Source: a virus
DNA length: 43,077 nucleotides
Virus record (IMG/VR): IMGVR_UViG_3300031237_000011
Location: 1 to 43,077 of that record
Direction: 5' to 3' (one strand)
The notes under the pieces are model-generated. The model searched no databases. It worked only from the letters and a program-made list of their open reading frames with translations, and was not told the DNA's origin. Position numbers and translations under genes: made by a program. Numbering within the stretch: position 1 is the first letter of the stretch; every line of letters begins with the position of its first letter. Below are positions 13,192 through 21,560 of this stretch, in pieces.

Positions 13192-14498
13192 TAGATTCGT
13201 ACCCCGCCACTGGACCCTTGCCATCTTAGCAGCGTAGGCCGCTCGGTCCTGCGTGCTAGCCAGCGCTCTTTGTACTCGCGCTCACCCAAGGCTTCGAGCT
13301 GTCGCCACTTGGCCACGTCCTCACCATAGCGCTGGCCAATGAGTGTCTTAATCTTTGCGGTAAGCACATGCGCCGGCACGACTGTGGTGCTGGCGTCGGT
13401 GGTGAACAGTGTACTCACGCCATAGGGCGCGCTGGCTGGACATTCCACTGTGAGCATTACAGGGTCTGTCCGCCAGAAGTCGCTAATCATTTCCACCCAG
13501 GCGGGGTTGGCGTCACCGTAGTGAGCCACCAGCCGGTAGTCTGCACCATCTCGCAGACTTACATAGTTAATTGCTGGCGCAACCCATTGGTTGGCACCCT
13601 GCGCACCCTGTCGCAAATCACCACGAGCGATGCTCTTAAGCTTGAAGCGCTCATCTATCCAGGTTGGTAGCTGGAACCAGTTTTGCGACTGCTTTACGAA
13701 CCACATTGCCTGCACGTCTATCTGGTCAAGGTTAGTCGTACCCACAAACCGGCCAATGATGCCCTCATCATCAGTGGCGAGGTTAATCGTGCGCCGTGCG
13801 TAGACCCACTCTTCCTCGGTAAGCGTCACGTCGAGGTCGAAGGCGGTGCTGCCGTTGTCGAGGAAGCGCCAAGTCCAAGTACCAGTGTCGGCCTTCGCAA
13901 TCATATGTGCGGTAACTGTGCCGCCTTGTTCTACCTTCATAGTCGTGGAGGTAGCTGTACCACCGCCTGCCGTGTCCGTGAAGCTCATAGACTGCGAACC
14001 CCAGAGCACCTGGGCCGCCGTGGTCTGCTTAGCAGCGGTGACGTTTGAGGTCGTCCAGCTCGTGGTACCAGAGTCTTGCATATGCCAATCGTCAGGCCCG
14101 TGGGCCAGCGGCACCATGCATTCAATAGGGATGTACTCCAGCGCGTCGTTGAACAGCGGGCGCAAGCGGGCGATAGGGATGCGCAACAGGTAGAAGGTTG
14201 AGCTCGTGTCCGCCGTGTAGTTCGCGCCAAGGTTGGTGATGGTGGCTGTGCCCGCAGAGACGGTAATCGTGCCTACTGGCCGTTCCTCGGTGTTATCGCT
14301 CGCATAGCCGAACCAACCTTGGAAGCGCGTAGCAGGGGTTGCTGTGCCTAGCTTGATGATCTCGGCATCAGTGGTGGTGAACGAAGTCGTGCCCACGTTT
14401 GCCGTGAACTTGTAGCCAAGCGCGCCTTCTTCGACGTTCATGGCAGCTATCTCGTCGAGGAGTTGGTCGAGCGCAGCGAGGAAGGTGGTAGTGGCCAA
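13191..14498 (-). CDS. Virion structural protein with jelly-roll-like domain, 435 aa
   Basis: A helical N-terminus (FLAALDQLLDEIAAMN) leads to beta-rich parts. Residues about 140-265 look like a carbohydrate-binding or jelly-roll module (SMSFTDTAGGG, WTWRFLDNGSTAFDLDVTL). The C-terminus is helical and basic (KWRQLEALGEREYKERWLARRTERP). The gene starts directly after the preceding stop codon. A head-to-tail connector or tail component is likely from position; the exact role is not recognised. Confidence 0.7.
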   Translation of the reverse strand: MATTTFLAALDQLLDEIAAMNVEEGALGYKFTANVGTTSFTTTDAEIIKLGTATPATRFQGWFGYASDNTEERPVGTITVSAGTATITNLGANYTADTSSTFYLLRIPIARLRPLFNDALEYIPIECMVPLAHGPDDWHMQDSGTTSWTTSNVTAAKQTTAAQVLWGSQSMSFTDTAGGGTATSTTMKVEQGGTVTAHMIAKADTGTWTWRFLDNGSTAFDLDVTLTEEEWVYARRTINLATDDEGIIGRFVGTTNLDQIDVQAMWFVKQSQNWFQLPTWIDERFKLKSIARGDLRQGAQGANQWVAPAINYVSLRDGADYRLVAHYGDANPAWVEMISDFWRTDPVMLTVECPASAPYGVSTLFTTDASTTVVPAHVLTAKIKTLIGQRYGEDVAKWRQLEALGEREYKERWLARRTERPTLLRWQGSSGGVRI

Positions 14499-14651
14499 TT
14501 ACGCGCCTTTGACCTTCTTCAAGTTTGGGTTCTTGCGCTTGGCAGCGGGGCTAGCCTTACGTGCTCCAGCCGCTACAATCGCAGCGCCCTTCTTGTAGTT
14601 GCCTTTACCAGCAGACATCGCCGCTGCTTTGAAGCCCATACCCTTGGCCAT
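14499..14651 (-). CDS. Small Lys/Ala-rich basic protein, 50 aa
   Basis: ATG 14651 abuts the preceding stop and has AAGGAC upstream. The 50 residues contain about a dozen Lys or Arg, many Ala and Gly, and almost no acidic residue (KGNYKKGAA, AAKRKNPNLKK), like a tail of histone H1. Within a virion gene block it may bind packaged DNA or be a small virion protein. No family recognised. Confidence 0.6.
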   Translation of the reverse strand: MAKGMGFKAAAMSAGKGNYKKGAAIVAAGARKASPAAKRKNPNLKKVKGA

Positions 14652-14963
14652 CTAACACGTCCTTCCGTTGAGTGAAGCCACTCGGCTGGTGTCTAGTATC
14701 GAGATGAGTTTATCACCATCCTGGTCCATCCAGAACGGTGCAGGCGGCACGCTGTAGCCAAAGAAGCCGCCCAGTCCTGAGTCGGGGTCGCCGCTGATCA
14801 TGCGCAGGTCCACCAGTGTGACCTTGCCGTCGAAGTTCAGGTCTGCCTTGAAACAGGAGCCGCGCGCTTGGTAGTCGCGAATCTCCTTGCGCACGTCGCC
14901 CACCGAGGTAGCGGCGATTGCGAGAACCGAAAGTAGCACAAGTCCAACGAGTAGCTTCTTCAT
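14652..14963 (-). CDS. Secreted dockerin-like protein, 103 aa
   Basis: It has a signal peptide (MKKLLVGLVLLSVLAIAATS) followed by two calcium-binding dockerin-type repeats: ADLNFDGKVTLVDLRMI and DQDGDKLISILDTSRVASLN, with Asp and Asn at loop positions. A single Cys near each end (SCFKAD, GRTC) could pair. Dockerins bind cohesins in cellulosomes and are common in secreted proteins of Chloroflexota and other soil or sediment bacteria. In a phage tail operon it is unexpected; it could decorate the cell surface or the fibre. ATG 14963 shares a base with the preceding TAA, with AAAGGACGG upstream. Confidence 0.72.
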   Translation of the reverse strand: MKKLLVGLVLLSVLAIAATSVGDVRKEIRDYQARGSCFKADLNFDGKVTLVDLRMISGDPDSGLGGFFGYSVPPAPFWMDQDGDKLISILDTSRVASLNGRTC

Positions 14964-15550
14964 TAAGCCGTCCTTTTCCATGCATAGACTACAAAGTATG
15001 GTGGCAGATGACTGGGGGCGTCGTGCGCTGAGTGAGATAGCGCAGTTACACCGCCTGCCGGGTTCTGGGTCGTGACGCCGGTAGTTGCGCTCTTTGTGCT
15101 CAGTGTTAGGTTCTCAAGAGTCCCACTCATCGAAGTATCGCCAAGAAAACCTGATTGGCTGCCGCTTGCTGTTGGATAGCGCTGCTCTAGATGCGCATGA
15201 CCGGGATCAGTGACCGCGTGCGTGTGGTTGATAACACTGGTGTGATCGGAGTGTCCAGCATGCGTGTGCGTCTTGGCACCCCCTGTCTCCTCGGCAACAT
15301 CGAAGGCCGCGTCGTCTGTATCCTGACCGACGAGCATCTTGCCAGCGGCAATCTGCGTCCAAGTGCCGTAGCCCAGCAGTGTCGCGGGATTCGTGCTCAC
15401 CACCGCAAGGAACACTGCGCCCACAGGGAAGGCTTCACTCCCACCGGGATGCGTGTGGCTGGTGTTCGCCAGCCCCAGTGCCTCGTGAGTTGCAAGGTTC
15501 GGGTGTACATTAGGATGTACATGACCTGCGCCGCTGTAGATCATGCCCAT
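14963..15550 (-). CDS. Tail collar/receptor-binding tip protein, 195 aa
   Basis: The stretch AVVSTNPATLLGYGTWTQIAAGKMLVGQD matches the phage tail collar fold, and many H-x-H motifs (HTHAGHSDH, HTHAV, GHAHLEQ, SHSAHDAPSHLPPYF) followed by YFVVYAWKRTA are typical of fibre tips that trap metal ions between three chains. It probably binds the host receptor. ATG 15550 overlaps the preceding TGA (TGATG); an upstream in-frame TTG is less likely. Confidence 0.82.
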   Translation of the reverse strand: MGMIYSGAGHVHPNVHPNLATHEALGLANTSHTHPGGSEAFPVGAVFLAVVSTNPATLLGYGTWTQIAAGKMLVGQDTDDAAFDVAEETGGAKTHTHAGHSDHTSVINHTHAVTDPGHAHLEQRYPTASGSQSGFLGDTSMSGTLENLTLSTKSATTGVTTQNPAGGVTALSHSAHDAPSHLPPYFVVYAWKRTA

Positions 15551-16911
15551 CAAGCCACCTGTGTTGCTACGCGGTAGAACTCAACAATGATGAGCGCCTT
15601 GCCCGCTGTTGGCTCAGTGCCGCCGTTCACGTAATAAGCCTCGATTTGGCGGCTAGTCGCGTTGTAGCCAGCCGAGACGCCAGCCGTAACAGTCTTGATG
15701 CCCGTATTCGTGACATCTGTGGCCGTCGCAAGCGCGTCATCGTCAGCATCCCAGCCCACGCTGATGTTGTCCGTGCCATCGCTATTGAAGCCCTCGGTGA
15801 CCTGAATGATTACTGTGGTCACATAGGCATCGGCAGGTAGCGTGCCGAGGATGGGGTTCTGTGCGTCATCTGCTACCCATGCAGTCAATCGCTCAGTGGG
15901 CGCTGAGCCGCGGCCAAAGCTATAGCGGTCGAGCGATCCCGTTTCTTCCTCGGCGATGCGCATAAGCTGGTTAGGCGCGGCCACGTCGGTCCAGGTGAGT
16001 GTAGTCTCGAAGGCGTAGGTATTGGCCCAGTAGCTGACCCGGCGCGTAGCCGAATTATTAGTGATTGTCATGCCGCCGCTGGTCACCTCGAAGCGGTTCT
16101 TGAAGAACGTGCCGTCGTAGGCTTCGCAGTTAATTGGCGTTGGCACCTCAATGGTGCGGTTGTGTTCACAGAGCCAGCCATCTATGCGGTCTGAACCAGC
16201 GGTGATTGCGCCCTCTAGCTTGATGCCTGAGTCATAAGCCGTGCCATTGATCGTGTTCTTGGCGACATGCGCACCGTCAGGCTTGGATGTTGTGGAGCAG
16301 AGTAGATGGATTCCCTCACCCGCGAGGCCGTTCTGGATGACATTATTCTCAATGTTGGCGTACATGCAGTCGCCCGCCGTCCCGCCGCCTTTAACCTGGA
16401 TGCCAGCTACGCGGGTATAGTCCACGCGGCAGCGATAGACGTTTACGAAGTCTGTTCCCACGAAGAGCAGTCCACCTGTGTTGGCTGTCTGGTTGCTAAA
16501 TCCGGTGAACCACAGGTCTTGCACGGTGACATGGTTAGTACGCGAGCTTGGTGTGGCCGATGTGAGAAAAGGGCTGGCTGTACCTGACTTTTGACGAAGT
16601 TGCGACTGCTGCCCTTCAATGATCATATTGCTGTAGTAGGTCAACGTCGTGAACACGTAGAAGCTGGTGGGTTGGGGAATAATTACCTTGCCACGTCCAT
16701 AATCACTGGCCCGGTCAAAGGCGTCTTGGATGGCAAGCGTGTCATCGGTTACTCCATCACCCTTCGCGCCCGTGACCGTGAACACACCTGCGCTGCTATT
16801 CGTAAGGCCGTTGGCGTTGAGGTGGCCGACCTCACTACCGTCGAAGAGAAGCGCGTAGCGGTTGTTCGCCGCGTCATTCTTGAAGCCGCGATACCTGCTG
16901 CTCGTGGCCAC
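15550..16911 (-). CDS. Right-handed beta-helix tailspike, pectate-lyase-like, 453 aa
   Basis: Residues 48-68 (VTGAKGDGVTDDTLAIQDAFD) are the hallmark start of pectate-lyase-type tailspikes, followed by beta-helix repeats with N-x-I patterns (NIENNVIQNG, VAKNTING) to about residue 300 and a beta-rich C-terminal domain. Such spikes bind or degrade host polysaccharide. No catalytic residues can be named with certainty. GTG 16911 overlaps the preceding TAG by one base. Confidence 0.85.
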   Translation of the reverse strand: MATSSRYRGFKNDAANNRYALLFDGSEVGHLNANGLTNSSAGVFTVTGAKGDGVTDDTLAIQDAFDRASDYGRGKVIIPQPTSFYVFTTLTYYSNMIIEGQQSQLRQKSGTASPFLTSATPSSRTNHVTVQDLWFTGFSNQTANTGGLLFVGTDFVNVYRCRVDYTRVAGIQVKGGGTAGDCMYANIENNVIQNGLAGEGIHLLCSTTSKPDGAHVAKNTINGTAYDSGIKLEGAITAGSDRIDGWLCEHNRTIEVPTPINCEAYDGTFFKNRFEVTSGGMTITNNSATRRVSYWANTYAFETTLTWTDVAAPNQLMRIAEEETGSLDRYSFGRGSAPTERLTAWVADDAQNPILGTLPADAYVTTVIIQVTEGFNSDGTDNISVGWDADDDALATATDVTNTGIKTVTAGVSAGYNATSRQIEAYYVNGGTEPTAGKALIIVEFYRVATQVA

Positions 16912-18089
16912 TAGAACCGCCTTAGAAAGGTGCCGTTATCCGCTCTCCAAAGCGCTGTCATATATGGCGTATGGAAGCTGCTGGGGCCAGTATTGCCGTA
17001 AGTGTGCAGCGTGACCGCATCTGCGCTGGTCAGGTTACCATCGCCACAGGCGAACCAGAGGCAGTCTGCATCAATCAAGCGCGTCAACGCGTCCGAGTTA
17101 TTGCCAATATCAGCTGTCGTCTGGGCGATTACAGGAATGGTAGAGTTCGAGGCTGTGGCGAAAGTCCCGCCATTGTACGAGCCTTTGACCTGCGTAGCAC
17201 TCCATGCAGCGACAAAGGTGGCAATTTCACCAGTAACCCATGTGCCTGTGGGAAACGCGTCTGTACCCGTTGAGCGGCGCACGTCCCAGCCCGGCGTACC
17301 GGCGAAGACCATAATCCTGTCAGTTCCAGTGCCCCAGTAGAAGAAGTTGCTGGCGGTCGTTGGTAGAGCCGAGGCGTTGCCAAAGCCCATACGCATGCGC
17401 ATCGCAACCCAGCCCTGTGTTGGGCTGAATAGTCCGGCCGTAGCAATTCGCACACGCGCAGCTGTTCGCGACGCTTGCGCACCATCAGTCAGTACGTGAG
17501 GCGTAGCCGCCGAGCCTGTCTCACACATCCAGCGCCCGTGATAGACCGTGAGCCCCTGCTGGCTGTCGGTCTCCCAGCCACAAGTCTCGGTGATGCCCAG
17601 CGCCCCTGTAGTCGCTGTCGTGCTGTACTTTGTCGGTGTCGCGGTCAGCGTGATCTGTGAGCCAAGCTGTTTGCCGCCTACTGTGTCTGAGATGTAGAGC
17701 TTGACTGTGCCCGTGCCACTTAGCCAACAAGAGAACGTGTACTGGGTCGAGCCAGCGCCACCGTCGATGAGCTGCGAAGTGCCCTCGGCAGTAGCAGCAT
17801 TAGCCGTGACGGTCTTGAATCTGGTGGTGTCAGCCCCTACCAAACCGCTCGTCTCGCGCGTGGTCGTCGCGCCCACGTCGATGATACTCGTGGTGTTCGT
17901 CTTGGCGTTGGAGTTCAGCGCGAGGTTCGTTGCTGCTGCCCAAAGGCCAAAGGAACTGTCACTCTTGAGGCCATCGCCTTGGTCGGCTGCGGCGCGAATG
18001 CGGTCGGTGACTTCGTTACCACTGACCGTTAGCGGCCACTCGCGCATATGCGGGGAGTAGAAAACGCTCTGACGTGTTGAGCTAACCAC
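16911..18089 (-). CDS. Virion fibre protein with lectin-like (concanavalin fold) part, 392 aa
   Basis: The sequence is beta-rich with a jelly-roll-like module at about 100-170 (YTFSCWLSGTGTVKLYIS) and a LamG-like module at about 210-350 (GWVAMRMRMGF, RIMVFAGTPGWDVRRSTG, ATFVAAWSATQVKGSYNG). Such modules bind sugars. It starts at GTG 18089 directly after the previous stop and overlaps the tailspike gene by one base, so the two are likely translated together as the receptor-binding set. Confidence 0.72.
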   Translation of the reverse strand: MVSSTRQSVFYSPHMREWPLTVSGNEVTDRIRAAADQGDGLKSDSSFGLWAAATNLALNSNAKTNTTSIIDVGATTTRETSGLVGADTTRFKTVTANAATAEGTSQLIDGGAGSTQYTFSCWLSGTGTVKLYISDTVGGKQLGSQITLTATPTKYSTTATTGALGITETCGWETDSQQGLTVYHGRWMCETGSAATPHVLTDGAQASRTAARVRIATAGLFSPTQGWVAMRMRMGFGNASALPTTASNFFYWGTGTDRIMVFAGTPGWDVRRSTGTDAFPTGTWVTGEIATFVAAWSATQVKGSYNGGTFATASNSTIPVIAQTTADIGNNSDALTRLIDADCLWFACGDGNLTSADAVTLHTYGNTGPSSFHTPYMTALWRADNGTFLRRF

Positions 18090-18752
18090 TTAGATTGCCC
18101 AGAGCGTGATGGACATGAGCATATTGGCAGTTTCAGCGGTTTCCCCACTCAGGTCCTCCAAGAGCCCGTAGAGAATGCTGCCCGCTGGCAGGTAGCCGAA
18201 GGTAAGACCATCTACCTGCGCGCGCGACCAGACTCCCTCGTCCACCATCGCGGGAAAGGTAATTGCGCCAAGGTAGCCATCACGGTCCTCGGCTCCCATT
18301 GCCTTGGCCACATTATCATTCAGCACACTGGTTGAAGGGCTGGCGCTGAATAGGTGCAGCCTGTAAGACGCGGTAATTGAGTCCTCATTGCAGGTGATGT
18401 CGGCTTTGAAGATCGTTCCTGGACGGCTATCCGTTACCGCGAAGTTCGTGAACACCCAGGGCGAACCAGAAGTTGCGCTCTCGGACACGATATCGCCCGC
18501 CGTGTAGTTACCAGCAGCAGCGATAGCTTTGGTCACGCGCGAGCGTACCGAGTTGAGCGTAGTGCCGATAACCTTGATGGGCAGCGGCGTACCCTCGTCT
18601 ACATTGACAGCCTCAGTCGTGCCATCAGGGACATAGAACAGACCAACTGGCAGCGCATGCTGCTCGTCTACAGGGCGAGCAGGTTCATGCTTGTGGTTAG
18701 GGTCAGCATCTTTATCGGCTGGCTCGTGAATCTTCCAGTACGGTACGCTCAA
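18090..18752 (-). CDS. Virion protein of a common phage type, 220 aa
   Basis: The central part (VFTNFAVTDSRPGTIFKADITC, YRLHLFSASPSTSVLNDN, GYLGAITFP) resembles a structural protein found in many phages but never assigned an exact role. The start appears to be TTG 18752, with AAAGGAGAATCCG just before it; no ATG or GTG is suitable. It lies between capsid-side and fibre genes and may be a decoration or fibre-base protein. Confidence 0.68.
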   Translation of the reverse strand: MSVPYWKIHEPADKDADPNHKHEPARPVDEQHALPVGLFYVPDGTTEAVNVDEGTPLPIKVIGTTLNSVRSRVTKAIAAAGNYTAGDIVSESATSGSPWVFTNFAVTDSRPGTIFKADITCNEDSITASYRLHLFSASPSTSVLNDNVAKAMGAEDRDGYLGAITFPAMVDEGVWSRAQVDGLTFGYLPAGSILYGLLEDLSGETAETANMLMSITLWAI

Positions 18753-18797
18753 CGGATTCTCCTTTCAAAGGGCGCAGGGTCCGCTTGCGCTAGAAGG

Positions 18798-19484
18798 TTA
18801 AGCCGCGTGAGACAACGGGTCGCTGATCACCACCATCGAGACGATGGCAAAGAAGGTCGTCGCCTGCCCTGATGCCCAGATGTTGAGGCGGGTGAACGTG
18901 CCAGGGTTGTACATGATCGGCCAGTTGCCAGTGTCACGGGCGCTCCAGTTGTACACGGAGTAGTGGTTCGTGCTGTCGTCGTCAGCGGTGGCAATGGTGA
19001 CGATCTTGTCAATCTGGTGACGCATAAACTCAATGGCGTCGTCCATGTAGACCGCGCCCGTACCTGTGCCGCCAGCAGTGATGCCCTTAGTGGAGGTGGC
19101 AATGTCGGTGCGGTTGTTCTTTACCGTCGCCGTGTCCAGCGAGGTGGGCGTGTACGTGCCACCAGAGCCGTAGGCCGCAACTGCCTCGAAGAGCAGTGTG
19201 GTGCCGTATGCTTCCACGCCAAGCTGGATGTTGTACGGGATGGCGAGCGTGCCAGCAGGGACGCGAATATCCACGTCAGGCGTGGTGTTCACGTAAGCGC
19301 CGGCCGAAGTCGCGGGCGCGGTACCCGTGCCAAGGTTGATCGTGACGCAGTTACCAGCAAGCGCCTGGCGCAGGAGCCAGTCGCCGGTGAACGCTGTGCC
19401 ATCCAGCATTCCCTTGAAATCGACGGGTGAAGTGGAGCTGCTACCCAGCAGTCCAGTAACCGGAGTTACTCGCATATCAGCCAT
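18798..19484 (-). CDS. Virion structural protein, 228 aa
   Basis: The protein is beta-rich and Gly/Thr-rich (VTINLGTGTAPATSAGAYVN, STKGITAGGTGTGAVYMDDAIEF), as in many capsid-associated or tail-tube-like proteins, but no family is recognised. The order after capsid and fibre genes suggests a virion component. ATG 19484 has GAAAGATC as a weak ribosome site. Confidence 0.68.
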   Translation of the reverse strand: MADMRVTPVTGLLGSSSTSPVDFKGMLDGTAFTGDWLLRQALAGNCVTINLGTGTAPATSAGAYVNTTPDVDIRVPAGTLAIPYNIQLGVEAYGTTLLFEAVAAYGSGGTYTPTSLDTATVKNNRTDIATSTKGITAGGTGTGAVYMDDAIEFMRHQIDKIVTIATADDDSTNHYSVYNWSARDTGNWPIMYNPGTFTRLNIWASGQATTFFAIVSMVVISDPLSHAA

Positions 19485-19523
19485 TGATCTTTCCCTTCAT
19501 ACCCTGTGGGAGATTGCTAGCGG

Positions 19524-20228
19524 TTAGAGGCCCGCTGGCACTGCCTTTACCAACTCGTGCTTGAACCGCTTGTGACCCTGAAGGCCCTTTGCGGTAGGAA
19601 GCACTGCATCGCACTCATCACAGGCAAAACCAGTAGATGCAGTTGTGGTTACAGAGTTAGGTGACACCACATCAACCTGACTGAACCCACTCGTTTCTGC
19701 GAGTGCTCTCTGGCCAGCTAGTTGCATAATTGCCGCGGTCTGCTGCTTGCGGTCTGCGCGCTCTTCCTCGCGTTCCTTGTCCTCTATGAATTCCTGGAGG
19801 GTGGCCCAGGACTGAGGGTGGCGATGCTCGGCGTGTGTGCGCTTGCTGAGCCGAGTGCGCAGGTGCTCGGCAGGGCAAGGTGCAATGCTGTCCAGACCCG
19901 CCTCTTCGAGCAACCCGCTCACTCGCTCCTCGCTGTCCTCGGCCAGGAAGCAGCGCACGTTGCCCTCGCGAAACCTGGGCGCTTCCTCCTGGCGCGTGGT
20001 GAAGCGGTACTTGCCACCGCGCATCCGCTTGAGCAGCGCCGCCGCTGCCATGTAGCGCGGGATTTCAATCTCTTCACCATTCTCCATTGACCAGAGCTTG
20101 ACCAACGTGCGCCCTGGGCTCCATTCCTGGAACAGCATCTCCTGCGAGTCGCCAGCTTCCAGGTCGCGGAGTTGGCCGCGCAGGTCACGCGCCTGTTCGA
20201 GTTGCTCTGCAATACGCTGAGCGGTCAT
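19524..20228 (-). CDS. Helical protein with C-terminal C2H2 zinc finger, 234 aa
   Basis: The first 200 residues are charged and helical with coiled-coil parts (FIEDKEREEERADRKQQ) and carry several Cys and His. The C-terminus is a classical C2H2 finger: FACDECDAVLPTAKGLQGHKRFKH, two Cys and two His with the correct spacing. Such eukaryote-like fingers are rare in phage virion operons; DNA or protein binding in the head is possible. ATG 20228 shares a base with the preceding TAA. Confidence 0.72.
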   Translation of the reverse strand: MTAQRIAEQLEQARDLRGQLRDLEAGDSQEMLFQEWSPGRTLVKLWSMENGEEIEIPRYMAAAALLKRMRGGKYRFTTRQEEAPRFREGNVRCFLAEDSEERVSGLLEEAGLDSIAPCPAEHLRTRLSKRTHAEHRHPQSWATLQEFIEDKEREEERADRKQQTAAIMQLAGQRALAETSGFSQVDVVSPNSVTTTASTGFACDECDAVLPTAKGLQGHKRFKHELVKAVPAGL

Positions 20229-20710
20229 TAAAGTTGTTTCCTTCCTGTGCGCCGTGCGCGTTCATCGTTGTAGCGGCGGTGGACTTCCTCGTGCGGGTAC
20301 TCATTGCGCTGGACTGTCACCGCAGGACCAAAGCTGGACTTATTACGGATGATCTCGTGGCGCTGCTCCTCCTGGCGAATGATGTCCTGGAAGAGCGTGC
20401 TGGACTCCTTATGCTCGGCGATGCGCTTCATCCAGCGGTCGTCGTTGCGGTGCTGCTCACCGTGCCAGCGCATCAGCCCCACGGGGTTCTCTCCATAGCT
20501 GGGCATGAGCAAAGGCGGCATGTAGCCGTACTCGCTGGCAGGACCGAAGTCCTCCTCATAGCAGGCGATGGCGTCACCACGGATGACAAAGACTTTCTCC
20601 AGGATGCGCATCTGATCGCCAATGTCCTTACCCATGAAGCGACGCTCAGGACCACACCAGTAGCCCCAGCACGGCTCGTCGGGGTGAACCTTGTCCGCCA
20701 TGATCTTCAT
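20228..20710 (-). CDS. Hypothetical protein, 160 aa
   Basis: ATG 20710 follows AGGGAAAGACTG; a TTG 30 bases upstream is unlikely. The N-terminal half contains aromatic and Cys residues (DEPCWGYWCGPERRFMG) and the C-terminal half is a charged helix (STLFQDIIRQEEQRHEIIRNK). It pairs with the C2H2 protein through a one-base overlap. No family recognised. Confidence 0.66.
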   Translation of the reverse strand: MKIMADKVHPDEPCWGYWCGPERRFMGKDIGDQMRILEKVFVIRGDAIACYEEDFGPASEYGYMPPLLMPSYGENPVGLMRWHGEQHRNDDRWMKRIAEHKESSTLFQDIIRQEEQRHEIIRNKSSFGPAVTVQRNEYPHEEVHRRYNDERARRTGRKQL

Positions 20711-20767
20711 CAGTCTTTCCCTTGCATCGCGTGCCCACAAAACACGCAGCGCTGAGATAGTCGGATG

Positions 20768-20798
20768 CCTGGTGAGTGTCCGTTAGCGCGACACCAGG
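20768..20798. other. Hairpin in a 108-base gap between late genes
   Basis: CCTGGTG (20768-20774) can pair with CACCAGG (20792-20798), and GTGTC with GACAC offers a second register inside the same arms. The gap 20711-20818 holds no gene. There is no U-run on either strand, so it may be an RNA-stability or processing site rather than a terminator. Confidence 0.4.
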
Positions 20799-20818
20799 TG
20801 AACCAGCCCCAGAGATGC

Positions 20819-21346
20819 TTAGCTAAAGTGAGCAAGGCCGTCCTCATCTACAAAGGCAGAACCATCGACAAACACATGACTCCCCTTGTCGAAGTAGTTA
20901 ATGTTCACGGGGCCGCGGTAGCCGGTGACGAACCAGAGCTCGCCAGTACGCTCGTCACGGAGTCGCCAGTAGTCGTCGGCATTGGCTTCAGCCCGCTCCC
21001 GTGCGTAGCAGAGCCGCCAGTGGGACTCGCGCCCGTTGGGGAAGGGGTGGTCTGTGCCAACCTGACAGGTGGAATGGTCGTGCGCCGGCGTGATGTCGCA
21101 AGCGCCACCCTCAACGTGCGAAGGCGATACCCCTGGGAGGTATACATAGGCCGTTTCCCCCTTCACCTGGAGCAGGCAACGCACCATACAGCGACCAGAG
21201 CGCTCGGCATCCTGGAAGTCCCACTGGCCCACGAGCCGGTCAGCCAGCCACGTATCCGCGCCCAAGCGGAAGCGCATCTTGCCTGTGCTTCGGCTGTAGT
21301 CGAAGGCATAGGTCTCGATGGTGGCAGGCGGCTTAATTGCTAGCAC
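20819..21346 (-). CDS. Hypothetical protein, 175 aa
   Basis: GTG 21346 lies inside the end of the preceding gene and has GAAGG upstream. The protein is beta-rich with many aromatics (RFRLGADTWLADRLVGQWDFQ, GELWFVTGYRGPVNINYFD) and Cys/His residues (GACDITPAHDHSTC) that could bind metal. No family recognised; its position suggests a capsid- or fibre-associated role. Confidence 0.65.
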   Translation of the reverse strand: MLAIKPPATIETYAFDYSRSTGKMRFRLGADTWLADRLVGQWDFQDAERSGRCMVRCLLQVKGETAYVYLPGVSPSHVEGGACDITPAHDHSTCQVGTDHPFPNGRESHWRLCYARERAEANADDYWRLRDERTGELWFVTGYRGPVNINYFDKGSHVFVDGSAFVDEDGLAHFS

Positions 21347-21560
21347 TGGCCTTCTTCTCCTTGACCTCTTCGAGCGTCACGGGCGGCGCGGGCACGAACT
21401 CCCAGCCGTTGTCAGTGACGACAAGCTGGTCAACTGAAAACTCACCAGCCTTGAGGGACTTGAAGTCCTCGATGGCCTTACGCTGCCCAGCCTCCAGTGC
21501 CTCGATAGCGTTGAGTGCCTGCGTGTAGTTTTGCAAGAGAATCTGACTCACCAGACTCAT
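21333..21560 (-). CDS. Small helical virion-region protein, 75 aa
   Basis: ATG 21560 overlaps the stop of the fibre protein before it (TAATG). A helix with hydrophobic repeats (SQILLQNYTQALNAIEALEAGQRKAIEDF) precedes a short beta-like tail ending in lysines. It could be a chaperone or small linker for the fibre encoded upstream; unproven. Confidence 0.62.
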   Translation of the reverse strand: MSLVSQILLQNYTQALNAIEALEAGQRKAIEDFKSLKAGEFSVDQLVVTDNGWEFVPAPPVTLEEVKEKKASASN

